From assembly GCF_000468115.1 (NCBI RefSeq), contig NZ_AVQI01000016.1, positions 1-64,000 on the forward strand: 64,000 nucleotides of DNA, written 5' to 3'. Origin of the DNA: Treponema socranskii subsp. socranskii VPI DR56BR1116 = ATCC 35536. GTDB taxonomy: Bacteria > Spirochaetota > Spirochaetia > Treponematales > Treponemataceae. A program made the position numbers and the translations under genes. Below the pieces are notes generated by a model. The model was not told the origin of the DNA. It saw only the letters and a list, made by a program, of their open reading frames with translations, and did not search any database. Below are positions 1 to 8,734 of the stretch, piece by piece; position 1 is the stretch's first letter, and every line of letters begins with the position of its first letter.

Positions 1-149
1 TTTGCAATCGTAACGGACACTTCGATTGTATCGTTCATACCCTGTATGGACGAAGTGTAGGTTCCGTTTTTAATCGATTTACCGCCGCAAGAAATCAAAC
101 CCGCAACGGCAAACGCGATCAGTGCAAATGAAAATACCTTTTTTTGCAT
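1..149 (-). CDS. FMN-binding domain lipoprotein, 5' part only
   Basis: Only the first 49 codons are inside the window; the gene runs off the left edge. It starts at the ATG at 149-147, with a GGAGG ribosome site at 157-162. The N-terminus is a lipoprotein signal peptide (positive MQKK, hydrophobic core, then a cysteine in LISCGG). After it comes a stretch reading GTYTSSIQGMNDTIEVSVTI, which resembles the opening of the FMN_bind domain (G-x-Y ... G ... I-x-V-x-V). In such proteins FMN is attached covalently and takes part in extracytoplasmic electron transfer, often with fumarate-reductase-like partners. That role is inference, since the threonine that would carry FMN lies outside the window. 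Confidence 0.7.
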   Translation of the reverse strand, partial: MQKKVFSFALIAFAVAGLISCGGKSIKNGTYTSSIQGMNDTIEVSVTIA

Positions 150-206
150 TACTAATGCCTCCAAATAATAATAACCGATCGCTACAACACATAGCGATTC
201 CTTTCC

Positions 207-235
207 ATATTATGAACTTATATCCGATTTGTCAA
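207..235 (-). promoter_or_regulatory. sigma-70 type promoter for the FMN-binding lipoprotein
   Basis: On the minus strand TTGACA (235-230) is followed after 17 nt by TAATAT (212-207), about 58 nt before the lipoprotein start. The -35 box is perfect and the -10 box matches four of six bases. Confidence 0.55.
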
Positions 236-336
236 GAAATATTCCACCCATTCCATCCGGGTAAAAGATAGTCTGTGTTCGCATACACTTCGCTACCGTC
301 TGCACTCGACAACTTAACGCATTGTTTTCTCATCTC

Positions 337-364
337 TTGACAATAAGTACCGAAAGATTATACC
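337..364 (+). promoter_or_regulatory. sigma-70 type promoter for the FGGY kinase - araD pair
   Basis: TTGACA (337-342) is followed by a 16-nt spacer and TATACC (359-364), 53 nt before the kinase start codon. The -35 box is perfect and the -10 box is partial. Confidence 0.5.
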
Positions 365-417
365 GTAATCACGGATAAATTATACGGGTACATCAGTTTT
401 TAGGAGTATGAATATTT

Positions 418-2022
418 ATGGAAGCAAAACTCATCGCAGAAGAAATACGATCGGGCAAAGCGATTCTCGGTATCGAACTCGGTTCGACGAGGATAAAATC
501 GGTGCTCATCGATACGAAAAACGTCCCCGTCGCACAGGGCGCTTTCGATTGGGAAAACTCCTTTATCGACGGCATCTGGACGTATCCGCTCGATAAAGTG
601 TACGAGGGTATTGCGGAAAGCTACGCTCGAATGAAAGAAGATGTCATGCAAAAGTACGGCGTAGAGCTCACAAAACTGCGAGCGCTCGGCATCAGCGCGA
701 TGATGCACGGCTACCTCGCCTTCGACAAGTCCGGCAATCTGCTCGTCCCGTTCCGTACTTGGCGCAATACGATCACGACGGAAGCGGCGGCAAAGCTTTC
801 GGCGCTCTTCGATTACCCCGTTCCCGAACGATGGAGCATATCCCATCTGTATCAGGCTGTTTTAAACGGCGAAAAGCACGTCGGAGACGTCGCGTTTATG
901 ACGACGCTCTCAGGCTACGTGCATTGGAAGCTGACAGGGAAAAAAGTGCTCGGTGTGGGAGATGCGTCAGGTATGTTCCCGATCGACATCGCAACAAAAA
1001 ATTACAATAAAAAAATGCTCGCACAGTTTTCATCGCTCGTCGCGGAAAAAAAGTACGGCTGGAATATCGAAAGCGTTTTGCCCGAAGTGCTCGTTGCGGG
1101 AGATAACGCGGGTTCTCTTACGAAAGAAGGTGCCGCTCTGCTCGACAAAGACGGTATGCTCGAAAGCGGCATTCCTCTCTGCCCGCCCGAAGGAGATGCG
1201 GGCACCGGCATGGTCGCAACGAATTCGGTCGCAAAGCGCACGGGCAATGTTTCGGCAGGCACCTCCGTATTCGCGATGGTCGTGCTCGAAAAAGAGCTTT
1301 CAAAAACGTACAGCCGCAAAATCGATTTGGTGACGACGCCCGACGGTTCGCTTACGGCAATGGCACACGCGAACAACTGTACAGGAGAATACGACAGCTG
1401 GATCGGCGTTTTCGGCGAAGCGGCGGCAGCTCTCGGCGCTCGCTTCGACAAGAGTACGCTCTACGATGCGCTGCTCGGCCTCGCGTTGAAAGGGGACAAA
1501 GACTGCGGCGGTCTCATGCCGTACAACTATATTTCAGGCGAATCGATGACGGGTCTCGAATCAGGACGACCGCTTTTTGTGCGAACGCAAAGTGCCGGCT
1601 TTAGCCTTGCCAATTTTATGCGCGCCCAACTCTTTACCGCACTCGGCGCGCTGCGTACCGGCATGGACATTCTGTTCGACAAAGAGCACGTCGCCCTCGA
1701 TACCCTCGTCTGCCACGGAGGATTCTTCAAAACGGCGGAAACCGGTCTTCGCGTTATGGCGGCGGCAATGCACACCAAAGTCGCCGCTCTCGACACAGCG
1801 GGCGAAGGCGGCCCGTGGGGAATCGCCCTCCTCGCTTCATATATGGTACATAAAAACGGACGCAGCCTCGCGCAATTTTTAAACGAAGACGTATTTGCAT
1901 CGAGCGAATCGAAAACCGTCGTACCCGATCCCGCCGACGTCGAAGGATTCAATACATTCTTTACGCGCTATACGAAGGGATTGCCCGTCGTAAAAGCCGC
2001 GACGGAGTACATCGATTGGTAA
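418..2022 (+). CDS. FGGY-family carbohydrate kinase, probably a ribulokinase-like pentulose kinase
   Basis: A 534-residue cytoplasmic sugar kinase with the actin-like ATPase fold. Residues 18-28 (LGIELGSTRIK) form the first phosphate-binding strand. D260 in GDAGTGM is the expected catalytic base, and GNVSAGTS just after it is the second phosphate loop. The start at 418 has AGGAG at 402-406; the ATG at 408 is in another frame. An AraD-type epimerase follows after 28 nt, so the likely pathway is phosphorylation of L-ribulose or a related ketopentose, then epimerisation to D-xylulose 5-phosphate. The exact sugar cannot be read from sequence: classical AraB is longer and RhaB shorter. No isomerase or sugar transporter is adjacent. 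Confidence 0.85.
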   Translation: MEAKLIAEEIRSGKAILGIELGSTRIKSVLIDTKNVPVAQGAFDWENSFIDGIWTYPLDKVYEGIAESYARMKEDVMQKYGVELTKLRALGISAMMHGYLAFDKSGNLLVPFRTWRNTITTEAAAKLSALFDYPVPERWSISHLYQAVLNGEKHVGDVAFMTTLSGYVHWKLTGKKVLGVGDASGMFPIDIATKNYNKKMLAQFSSLVAEKKYGWNIESVLPEVLVAGDNAGSLTKEGAALLDKDGMLESGIPLCPPEGDAGTGMVATNSVAKRTGNVSAGTSVFAMVVLEKELSKTYSRKIDLVTTPDGSLTAMAHANNCTGEYDSWIGVFGEAAAALGARFDKSTLYDALLGLALKGDKDCGGLMPYNYISGESMTGLESGRPLFVRTQSAGFSLANFMRAQLFTALGALRTGMDILFDKEHVALDTLVCHGGFFKTAETGLRVMAAAMHTKVAALDTAGEGGPWGIALLASYMVHKNGRSLAQFLNEDVFASSESKTVVPDPADVEGFNTFFTRYTKGLPVVKAATEYIDW

Positions 2023-2050
2023 GAACGGCAATTTTTTACGGGAGACAAAT

Positions 2051-2776
2051 ATGGCAGGTGCATATCAAAGTTTAAAAGAAGAAGCATACGAAGCGAATAT
2101 GGAAATCCCCAAACACGATCTCGCCGTGTACACGTGGGGCAACGTTTCCGCATTCGATGCGGGAAAAAGCGTGTTTGCGATAAAGCCGTCGGGCGTCCCT
2201 TATTCCGAATTGACGAGCGCCGCTATGGTCGTCGTCGATTTGGACGGAAAAATCGTCGAAGGGAAACTGCGCCCGTCTTCGGATACGCAGACGCACATCG
2301 TTTTGTATAAAGAATTCGCTGTAAAAGGCGGATGCAAAGTCGGCGGAATCATCCACACGCATTCGCCGGCTGCAGTCGGTTGGGCACAGGCGATGCGCGC
2401 CGTTCCGCTCTTCGGTACGACGCACGCCGATCACATCCAAACGGAAATCCCGTGTACGCCCTATCTTTCAAAAGAAGCCGTCGAACGCGATTACGAAAAA
2501 GAGACGGGTACGCTGATCGTCGAACATTTTAAACAACACGGCTACAATCCGGCCGAAACGAATATGGTACTCGTCGGCGGACACGGCCCCTTTGCGTGGG
2601 GAAGCGATGCGGCAAAAGCGGTGTACAACGGTGTCGTCCTCGAAGAAGTGTGCAAGATGGCGCTCAATACGATACTCGTCAATCCGGGCGCGATGCAGCT
2701 TCCCGACTACATCGTCAACAAGCACTATATGCGAAAGCACGGTCCCGGCGCATACTACGGACAGCAAAACAGATAG
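2051..2776 (+). CDS. araD: L-ribulose-5-phosphate 4-epimerase
   Basis: A 241-residue class II aldolase-fold, zinc-dependent epimerase that interconverts L-ribulose 5-phosphate and D-xylulose 5-phosphate. Zinc ligands are visible at H102 and H104 (IHTHSPAA) and H178 (GGHGPFAWG). Other family hallmarks are TWGNVS near the N-terminus, IKPSGV, GKLRPSSDTQTH, TTHADH and the C-terminal KHYMRKHGPGAYYGQ. Length fits AraD (about 230). The ATG follows a GGGAGA site at 2040-2045. It is co-transcribed with the kinase upstream and probably feeds the pentose phosphate pathway. Confidence 0.95.
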   Translation: MAGAYQSLKEEAYEANMEIPKHDLAVYTWGNVSAFDAGKSVFAIKPSGVPYSELTSAAMVVVDLDGKIVEGKLRPSSDTQTHIVLYKEFAVKGGCKVGGIIHTHSPAAVGWAQAMRAVPLFGTTHADHIQTEIPCTPYLSKEAVERDYEKETGTLIVEHFKQHGYNPAETNMVLVGGHGPFAWGSDAAKAVYNGVVLEEVCKMALNTILVNPGAMQLPDYIVNKHYMRKHGPGAYYGQQNR

Positions 2777-2778
2777 AG

Positions 2779-2792
2779 GCAATTTAAATTGC
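2779..2792. other. 14-bp perfect palindrome in a convergent gap
   Basis: GCAATTTAAATTGC lies between the ends of the araD gene (plus) and the U32 gene (minus). It could form a small stem in either transcript, but no T-tract follows, so a terminator role is only possible. Confidence 0.35.
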
Positions 2793-2816
2793 TCGACAGC
2801 CCGCCGAATAATCCGT

Positions 2817-4295
2817 CTACCGTTTCGATGCTTTCGCCCGCTCAGGTAGGTACGCTTCGTCGCGGATACGAACGAGAGAAGAGCTTTCAAGCGCCGTCGA
2901 ACTGTAGAGCACACACGGATGTCCGTCGAATGCCCATGAACGAAGCGTGCCCGTTTCGGAATCGATGAGGAGCCACTCGCCCGCTTCCGCTTTTCGAAGC
3001 GCGCATCCGGGCGAAATGATTTCAAGCGTATCGGCCGTATCGATTTTATTAAAAGGCGTAAACTCATACATACGCCAGCCGTCTTTTTTTTCGGCTGCGG
3101 CGGGTATTTTTTCAGGATGATTTTTTAAATCGCGTTCGCGCGCAAAGCGCGCTTCGTTACACAAAGCCGCAAGCGATTTTTGAAAATCGCACACCGTTTT
3201 TTTCCCGCGCAAAAAGATCACACTTTGCTCCGCTTCGCTCACTTCGCTTCCGATTTCCGCCGCAAGCGCATAGGGACTGTCCGACGCGCCGCTTGTCGTC
3301 ACGTCGGCGTCTTCGCGGCTGTAGTAAAATCCCGTCGTCGATTCCCGATGCGGCACATTGTCGAGCTCTGCGATAAAAGGAAAAGCCTCTTCGAAAGAAA
3401 TTTTGCCGTCGAGTGCGTCGAGCGCTTTACGGTACGCCCTCGTTACGAGCGCAACGTAATACACGCTTTTCATCCGCCCTTCGATTTTTATCGCGTCGAT
3501 ACCCGCGTCTTTCATATCCGAAAGCTTATCGATCATATTGAGATCTTTACTCGAAAGGACTGCGGTAAAATTATCACCTTCAAAAATCGGAAAATATTCA
3601 CCTGCTCTTTTTTCTTCCGAAAGCCGCAATACACCCGATGAGGCGAGGCGCTTCGCAGCATCAGAATCGAAAAACCGATTTTCGTCCGCGCTCACGCTGA
3701 AATTCCAGCGGCACGTATGAGAGCAAAAACCGCTCTGAGCGCTCCTACCTGTAAGATAGGCGCTCATGAGGCAGCGACCGGAATAGGCGATGCACATGGC
3801 GCCGTGACAAAAGGCTTCGAGCTCCATATCGGGAACGGCGTCTTTAATTTCGCGGATTTCTTTAAGCGAAGCTTCCCGCCCGAGCACGATGCGTTTAAAT
3901 CCGAGCCGCTTATAAAACAAAGCGGCGGAAGCGTTGACGCAGCTCGCCTGCGTGCTCAAGTGAAGCGCCGCGTCGGGGAACTCTTTTTGCAAAATCGGCA
4001 CGATGCCCAAATCCTGCACGATAAACGCATCGATCGGATAGCGCTTAAAATAATCGATATTGTTTTGAAAAGAAGCGATATCGTCATTGTGAAAGGCGAT
4101 GTTGAGCGCGCAGTAGAGTTTTTTTCCGGGAAAGCGTTTTTTGAGCTCGCATACTTGCTCGTATTCGTCGTCGTAAAAATTGTCGGCTTTGACGCGGAGC
4201 GAAAAATGCTTGAGACCGATGTACGCGGCATCCGCTCCGTATGCGTATGCACAGTATAATTTTTTTACATTACCTGCAGGCGAAAGAAGTTCCAT
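2817..4295 (-). CDS. peptidase U32 family protein, probable RNA-hydroxylation factor (TrhP/RlhA type)
   Basis: A 492-residue member of the family once called collagenase-like U32 peptidases. Known relatives TrhP (YegQ) and RlhA make 5-hydroxyuridine in tRNA or 5-hydroxycytidine in 23S rRNA, using prephenate and an iron-sulfur cluster. The N-terminus MELLSPAGN and the signature EAFCHGAMCIAYSGRC followed by SGFCSHTC supply the conserved cysteines. A TIM-barrel core covers about residues 1-300, and a C-terminal beta domain follows. The start lies 18 nt after the stop of the upstream alpha/beta hydrolase gene and has no clear ribosome site, suggesting coupled translation. Which RNA it modifies cannot be told. 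Confidence 0.85.
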   Translation of the reverse strand: MELLSPAGNVKKLYCAYAYGADAAYIGLKHFSLRVKADNFYDDEYEQVCELKKRFPGKKLYCALNIAFHNDDIASFQNNIDYFKRYPIDAFIVQDLGIVPILQKEFPDAALHLSTQASCVNASAALFYKRLGFKRIVLGREASLKEIREIKDAVPDMELEAFCHGAMCIAYSGRCLMSAYLTGRSAQSGFCSHTCRWNFSVSADENRFFDSDAAKRLASSGVLRLSEEKRAGEYFPIFEGDNFTAVLSSKDLNMIDKLSDMKDAGIDAIKIEGRMKSVYYVALVTRAYRKALDALDGKISFEEAFPFIAELDNVPHRESTTGFYYSREDADVTTSGASDSPYALAAEIGSEVSEAEQSVIFLRGKKTVCDFQKSLAALCNEARFARERDLKNHPEKIPAAAEKKDGWRMYEFTPFNKIDTADTLEIISPGCALRKAEAGEWLLIDSETGTLRSWAFDGHPCVLYSSTALESSSLVRIRDEAYLPERAKASKR

Positions 4296-4313
4296 CGCAA
4301 ATCGCCGCGCGCG

Positions 4314-5318
4314 CTACGCGTCCGCCTGCAAAGAGTTTTCGAGACGCGGCTTATTGTGAAAGGATGTGCCCGCATCCGTATCGCCTTCTCCGGATATGAC
4401 GCTGCCCGCCTTTCCGATCGCGAGGTGCGTTTCCCACAGGTGATCGTCGGCAAACTGAAAAAACGGCATCATCTTCGGCCACACATCGAGTTCGCACTCG
4501 ACGCCGTTCGATACGAGCAAATTCGAAAACCGTTCGGTATCGCCGAGTAAAAGCTCCTTTTCGCCGCACTGTATATACACAGGCGGAAAATCGGAAAGCT
4601 GTTCCTTTGCCGCATACAGAGGAGAGACGAGCGGATTCGTTAAATTGGAAGCAAAGGTATATATCTCCCCGCAGCGCAAAAGCGTTTCTCCGTTTATCAA
4701 TTCGTCCGAAGCTTTTTTACCCTTTGAAGCGGCAGCCTCTTCGGAAAAATCGAGCCACGGAGAAAGAAAGACGAGGCGGGAAACACCCGTACGGTATTTT
4801 TCGCGGATGCTGAACAGGAGCGCGCAAGCGATGGAAGCGCCCGAGCCGTCGGCAGCGATGACGATCTCGGGATGAGCGGCAGCTTTTTCCGCAGAAGCGT
4901 CGAGCGAACAGGCCACCTGCAATTCCGTGTACACCGTACGGAACACCGCCTGCACGTCTTCGAGCGCAGCCGGATAGGGATGAGCCGGTGCGAGGCGAAA
5001 TTCCGGCACGACGACGCGGCTGAAAGATTTTGCCGCAAGGCGCGCGCAAAAACCTCGCCATGAAGCGCGGGAGCCTGCGATAAAGGAGCCGCCGTGAATA
5101 TAGATGACGATGCGCCTCGAAGAATATATTTCCGGCGAAAGGACGTCACAGGAAACTCCTCCGTAATTGTAATCGGCGCAGTCGACGTGATTGGGCAAAA
5201 CGGGACAGGCAAAACCTTCTTCCATCCTGCTTCGGAACGAGTCGACGTTTAATTTCGGAGCGTAGACGAGAAGCTTGAGCCGTTTGAGCGCCGCGCGTCT
5301 GTCCTGCTGTACTGCCAT
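4314..5318 (-). CDS. alpha/beta hydrolase, HSL-like family, catalytic triad apparently degenerate
   Basis: A 334-residue cytoplasmic protein of the hormone-sensitive-lipase branch. The oxyanion motif HGGSF (75-79) and the following arginine- and proline-rich RLAPAHPYPAALED segment are intact. The nucleophile elbow, usually G-D-S-A-G, reads A-D-G-S-G (156-160), so glycine sits where the serine should be. The histidine normally in WPGMPH is proline 285 (WPKMMP). A putative acidic residue, D260, remains. Shifted use of S159 or H293 cannot be excluded. The ATG at 5318 has no Shine-Dalgarno, and TATACT lies only 6 nt upstream. Substrate unknown; it may be a binding protein rather than an enzyme. 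Confidence 0.8.
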   Translation of the reverse strand: MAVQQDRRAALKRLKLLVYAPKLNVDSFRSRMEEGFACPVLPNHVDCADYNYGGVSCDVLSPEIYSSRRIVIYIHGGSFIAGSRASWRGFCARLAAKSFSRVVVPEFRLAPAHPYPAALEDVQAVFRTVYTELQVACSLDASAEKAAAHPEIVIAADGSGASIACALLFSIREKYRTGVSRLVFLSPWLDFSEEAAASKGKKASDELINGETLLRCGEIYTFASNLTNPLVSPLYAAKEQLSDFPPVYIQCGEKELLLGDTERFSNLLVSNGVECELDVWPKMMPFFQFADDHLWETHLAIGKAGSVISGEGDTDAGTSFHNKPRLENSLQADA

Positions 5319-5324
5319 TGGATC

Positions 5325-5330
5325 AGTATA
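5325..5330 (-). promoter_or_regulatory. -10 box 6 nt from the start codon (possible leaderless mRNA)
   Basis: On the minus strand GCTATACT ends 6 nt before the ATG of the alpha/beta hydrolase. There is no ribosome-binding sequence in between and no good -35 box. Confidence 0.45.
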
Positions 5331-5370
5331 GCATTTTGCACGGAATTAGGCTATCATTTTTACGGCTATT

Positions 5371-5871
5371 TTACTTGTTTTTACGATAATGTAATTTACA
5401 CGCAGCCGCTCCGTCGGCAATCGTATCTGCGATATCGAGCTCAAAGCCCATAGCTTTTGCGATTCCTCTATCACCGTCCATTGCAATATCACATAAGGTC
5501 GCGCGAGTTTGTTCATCCAACCCCAATTTATCCCACGCTTCACACAGCGGGCAATATTTAAAGGAAAGATGCACATCGTCGTAACCGGAACTGACAGGAT
5601 CCATATTGAATGTCGCCTGACCGGTTTTACTCGGTGTCTTATCCGCAAACTGTCTCATATCTTGCGGATCTGCGCATGCATTCTTTATCTTTTCTCCCTT
5701 GATAGTACCGTAGCGGGTTATAGCTTTCCTCAGTATTTCTTCCGTATTTTTAATTCCCGCTCTCAGCATTTCGTCATATATCAAAGCAAGCCATGTCGCC
5801 CTTACTTCGATTTGATTTCGATTCACTTGAATATCCTTGGCAACTTGATTCGCGACATTATTATACGACAT
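5371..5871 (-). CDS. L-2-amino-thiazoline-4-carboxylate (ATC) hydrolase-like protein
   Basis: A 166-residue protein matching the ATC hydrolase family. In pseudomonads this enzyme opens 2-amino-thiazoline-4-carboxylate to N-carbamoyl-cysteine; most members are uncharacterised. Visible family features are C107 and C110 (YCPLCEAWDKLGL), C127, the segment MDGDRGIAKAMGFEL and C158 near the C-terminus. I chose the ATG at 5871 because GTGAGG lies 8-9 nt upstream; the longer frame opens only with TTG at 5910. It is the last gene of the GntR-controlled ABC importer operon, so its substrate may be the imported compound. A strong hairpin separates it from the SBP gene. Confidence 0.8.
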   Translation of the reverse strand: MSYNNVANQVAKDIQVNRNQIEVRATWLALIYDEMLRAGIKNTEEILRKAITRYGTIKGEKIKNACADPQDMRQFADKTPSKTGQATFNMDPVSSGYDDVHLSFKYCPLCEAWDKLGLDEQTRATLCDIAMDGDRGIAKAMGFELDIADTIADGAAACKLHYRKNK

Positions 5872-5913
5872 AGTTCCAGCCTCACATCCGTTAATTAATA
5901 AAATTTTCAAACC

Positions 5914-5946
5914 GCTTTCTTATCGAAAAAAATCCGATAAGAAAGC
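5914..5946 (-). other. 12-bp stem-loop between SBP and ATC hydrolase genes
   Basis: GCTTTCTTATCG and its exact complement pair around a 9-nt loop. In the transcript the loop is GAUUUUUUU, and no U-tract follows the stem, so it is not a standard intrinsic terminator. It may protect the 3' end of the upstream SBP message or reduce read-through into the hydrolase gene. Confidence 0.6.
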
Positions 5947-5957
5947 TGAAAGCATAA

Positions 5958-6990
5958 TCAATTCAAACTCGCCCAGATTTTTGTCCATGCGTCTTTGATC
6001 TTTGCAGTATTTTCACCGACAAAAGCCTTGTTGTAATCAAGCAAATGAATCGTATCGAGCGGGGCAAGGATAGGATTAATCGGAACTTTCGGGTGAACGG
6101 GACGACCGCCGTATTTTTCGGCATATATTTGCTGTCCTTTTTTGCTGACAATCCATTCCACAAAATCTTTGGCGATCTCCATATTCTTTGCATTTGCGAC
6201 AACGGCTGTTGCAAACATTCCGACAATCGATCCCTCTTTGGGGTATACGATGCGGATATTATTTGCTCCATCGAGAAGCTGCTGCGTAATTGCGCTTTCA
6301 TACGAAAGCCCGACAACATATTCTCCGTTCATAACCTGTTTGTAAACTGTAGATGAAGAGTTTGTCGTAACGCCTTTCAAATTTGTAATAAACGATTTCA
6401 GATAATCGGTAAAACGGGTACTTCCGAGTCCTCCGTAAATTTCTTCCATATTCACAAGATGTCCCCACGCGCTGGAAGAGGAAGTCGGATTGGCATTGAT
6501 GATTTTTCCCTTAAGTCTCGGATCGAGCAACGAATCGTATCCGGTAATCTCAAAGCCCAATTTTTTTCTCCAGATCTTTATTGACGACAAAAACGCTGAT
6601 CTGCATAGCATAGGGATTCAAATATCCCGTCGGATCGATAGCATACGAGGGATATTCTTTCGTACTCGGGCATTGATACGGTTCGATAAACGATTGAAAT
6701 CCTCTAACGCCTTCATATGTCAATGCGCCGAGAACCGCATCCGCTTGAGGATTGTCTTTTTCCGCTTTTAATTTCGCAATCAATTCACCGGCGGAACCGG
6801 TAACGATTTCAATATCCAAATCGGGATGCTTTTCCTTAAAGGGAGGAATAACCGCTTCCAGCTGAGCATCGTTACAAGTCGTGTAAAGAACAAATTTGTT
6901 ATTTACCTTTCCCGCATCTTCGCCTCCTCGTGCAAAGACAAAACCCGTTGTAATCGCTGAAACAACCGCAATAAGCAAAGCTTTTTTCAT
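5958..6990 (-). pseudogene. ABC transporter solute-binding protein (COG1840-like), frameshifted
   Basis: The gene encodes an exported SBP of about 344 residues when two overlapping frames are joined. The first frame (6990 to 6550) has a signal peptide and ends ...NKDLEKKIGL. The second continues LGFEITGYDSLLDPRLKG and ends ...KIWASLN at 5958. The break is at a run of seven A (complement 6561-6567); removing one A restores a continuous family-like protein. The start has a GGAGG site at 6997-7001. Serine-rich ligand loops are visible as TSSSSAWGHLVNM and TNSSSTVY. The family includes binding proteins for Fe3+, sugar phosphates and phosphonates; the ligand here is unknown. The defect may be real, phase-variable or a sequencing error. 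Confidence 0.8.
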
Positions 6991-7063
6991 AAAAAACCTC
7001 CTTTTCTAAAATCATCACAGATGATTTCCCTATATATGTCGTCACAAGACGAACGATATCAAA

Positions 7064-8734
7064 TCAAACGGATATTTCACCGTCTTTCGATACAAACATA
7101 TAGACTGCTATCGAAATCATTGTCAGCAGCATTAACATGGTTGCATACGCAGTAGCTATCCCTTCCGTACCACGAACAATATTCGTATACACGGCAAGGG
7201 TGAGTGTCATGGTCTTATTACTGTACAGAATTATCGCAGAGGACAATTCGGTTATGATCGCTACCCAGCTCATAATTGCACCTGAAATGACCCCGCCCGA
7301 CATCATAGGAACCGTGATTCCCCAAAATGTTTTCATCTTGCTCGCACCGAGGTTTATCGAAGCTTCTTCAATGCTCATAGGTATCTGCTGTAAGATGGCG
7401 ACAGAAGAACGAATCGTATACGGCATTCTTCTAATGACGACGGAAACGATCATTATCGTCACCGTTCCCGTCAATATAATAGGCTTCGTATTAAACGCCA
7501 TTATCATCGCTATGCCCACAACGGAACCGGGGATAATATACGGAATCATTGAAAGCGTATCGATCATATTGTTTACCGTTCGCTTTCTTCGTACGACAAG
7601 ATATGCTATCAGAATTGCGAACAACAAAATTAAAAACAATGCCAAGCCGCCGACTTTCAGAGTATTGCCCATATATCGAAACGCGCCCTTACTTACGGCT
7701 CCCTTGTAATTATTCAAAGAATATCCGGGCAGCATCACTTGATTTTTCATATTTCGAAACGAAGCCGCGATCACATAGATTTGCGGTAAAAAAGCAAGAG
7801 CAACGACTGCATAGGAAAATATATGCGCAAAAACATTTACGCTGCAAACCGTTTTTTTTGCAACGATCGAATGCATGGAATTGATTGTAAATCCGAATTT
7901 TCGCGCTATAGTCTTTTGAAAAAGAAAGACCGCTGCCGTTATGAGAATTGCAATTACGCTTATCGCAGCGGCAAAATTGTTATTCCCTCCCATTTCATTT
8001 AAATATTGATTGTATATTTCAACGGTAAAGGTTCTGTATCCCTCCCCGATTAAAAGCGGTACTCCGAAATCGGAAAACGATCGCATAAAAACCAAAAGAG
8101 AGGCGGCAAGGATAGTCGGCATGGTGAGCATGAGCGTCAGGTTAAAAAAACATCGAATCCCCGATATGCCGAGATTTTCAGATGCTTCCAATAAGGAATT
8201 ATCGATATTTTTAAATGCACCTATCATGTATATGAATACGAGGGGAAACAACTTTAAAGACTGAACCAGAACAATACCGTGAAAGCCGTAGATGCTTCCC
8301 AACGTCATCCCGAACGCCGAAAAAAGTTTGGTTATCATGCCGTTCCTTCCCAACAGAAGGATCCAAGAATACGCACCGATAAAAGGAGCGCTCATAGAGC
8401 AAAGAATACATAGAATGTATAAAATTTTTTTGCCTTGAAGCGGGAAAAAACAATAAAAATATGCCAACGGTATACCAATCAATAAGGAAAAAAACGTAAC
8501 GAAGATACCGACTTTAAAACTGTTGACAAGCGTCGCAAAATAATATTTTTGACTGAAAAATTGAAGAAAATTTGCAAACGTAAAATTTCCTTCGCTTGAA
8601 AAAAAAGCCTGTCGAACAATTTTTAACAAAGGGTAACAAAGAAATAATCCGAACAACAGTAAAAGCCCGATACTCACAAAAGTCCAGATATCAATATTTT
8701 TTATCCGTTCCGCGAACGTTTTATATCTGTTCAT
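7064..8734 (-). CDS. ABC transporter permease, two fused membrane domains (FbpB/ThiP-like)
   Basis: A 556-residue inner-membrane protein with about 12 transmembrane segments arranged as two tandem permease domains. Each half has the ATPase-contact loop: EASENLGISGIRCFFNLTLM in the first half and EASINLGASKMKTFWGITVP in the second. A fused permease means one polypeptide builds the channel. The start codon overlaps the stop of the ATPase gene by 4 nt (ATGA), so translation is coupled. It works with the ATPase upstream and the SBP downstream to import a small solute. Confidence 0.9.
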   Translation of the reverse strand: MNRYKTFAERIKNIDIWTFVSIGLLLLFGLFLCYPLLKIVRQAFFSSEGNFTFANFLQFFSQKYYFATLVNSFKVGIFVTFFSLLIGIPLAYFYCFFPLQGKKILYILCILCSMSAPFIGAYSWILLLGRNGMITKLFSAFGMTLGSIYGFHGIVLVQSLKLFPLVFIYMIGAFKNIDNSLLEASENLGISGIRCFFNLTLMLTMPTILAASLLVFMRSFSDFGVPLLIGEGYRTFTVEIYNQYLNEMGGNNNFAAAISVIAILITAAVFLFQKTIARKFGFTINSMHSIVAKKTVCSVNVFAHIFSYAVVALAFLPQIYVIAASFRNMKNQVMLPGYSLNNYKGAVSKGAFRYMGNTLKVGGLALFLILLFAILIAYLVVRRKRTVNNMIDTLSMIPYIIPGSVVGIAMIMAFNTKPIILTGTVTIMIVSVVIRRMPYTIRSSVAILQQIPMSIEEASINLGASKMKTFWGITVPMMSGGVISGAIMSWVAIITELSSAIILYSNKTMTLTLAVYTNIVRGTEGIATAYATMLMLLTMISIAVYMFVSKDGEISV

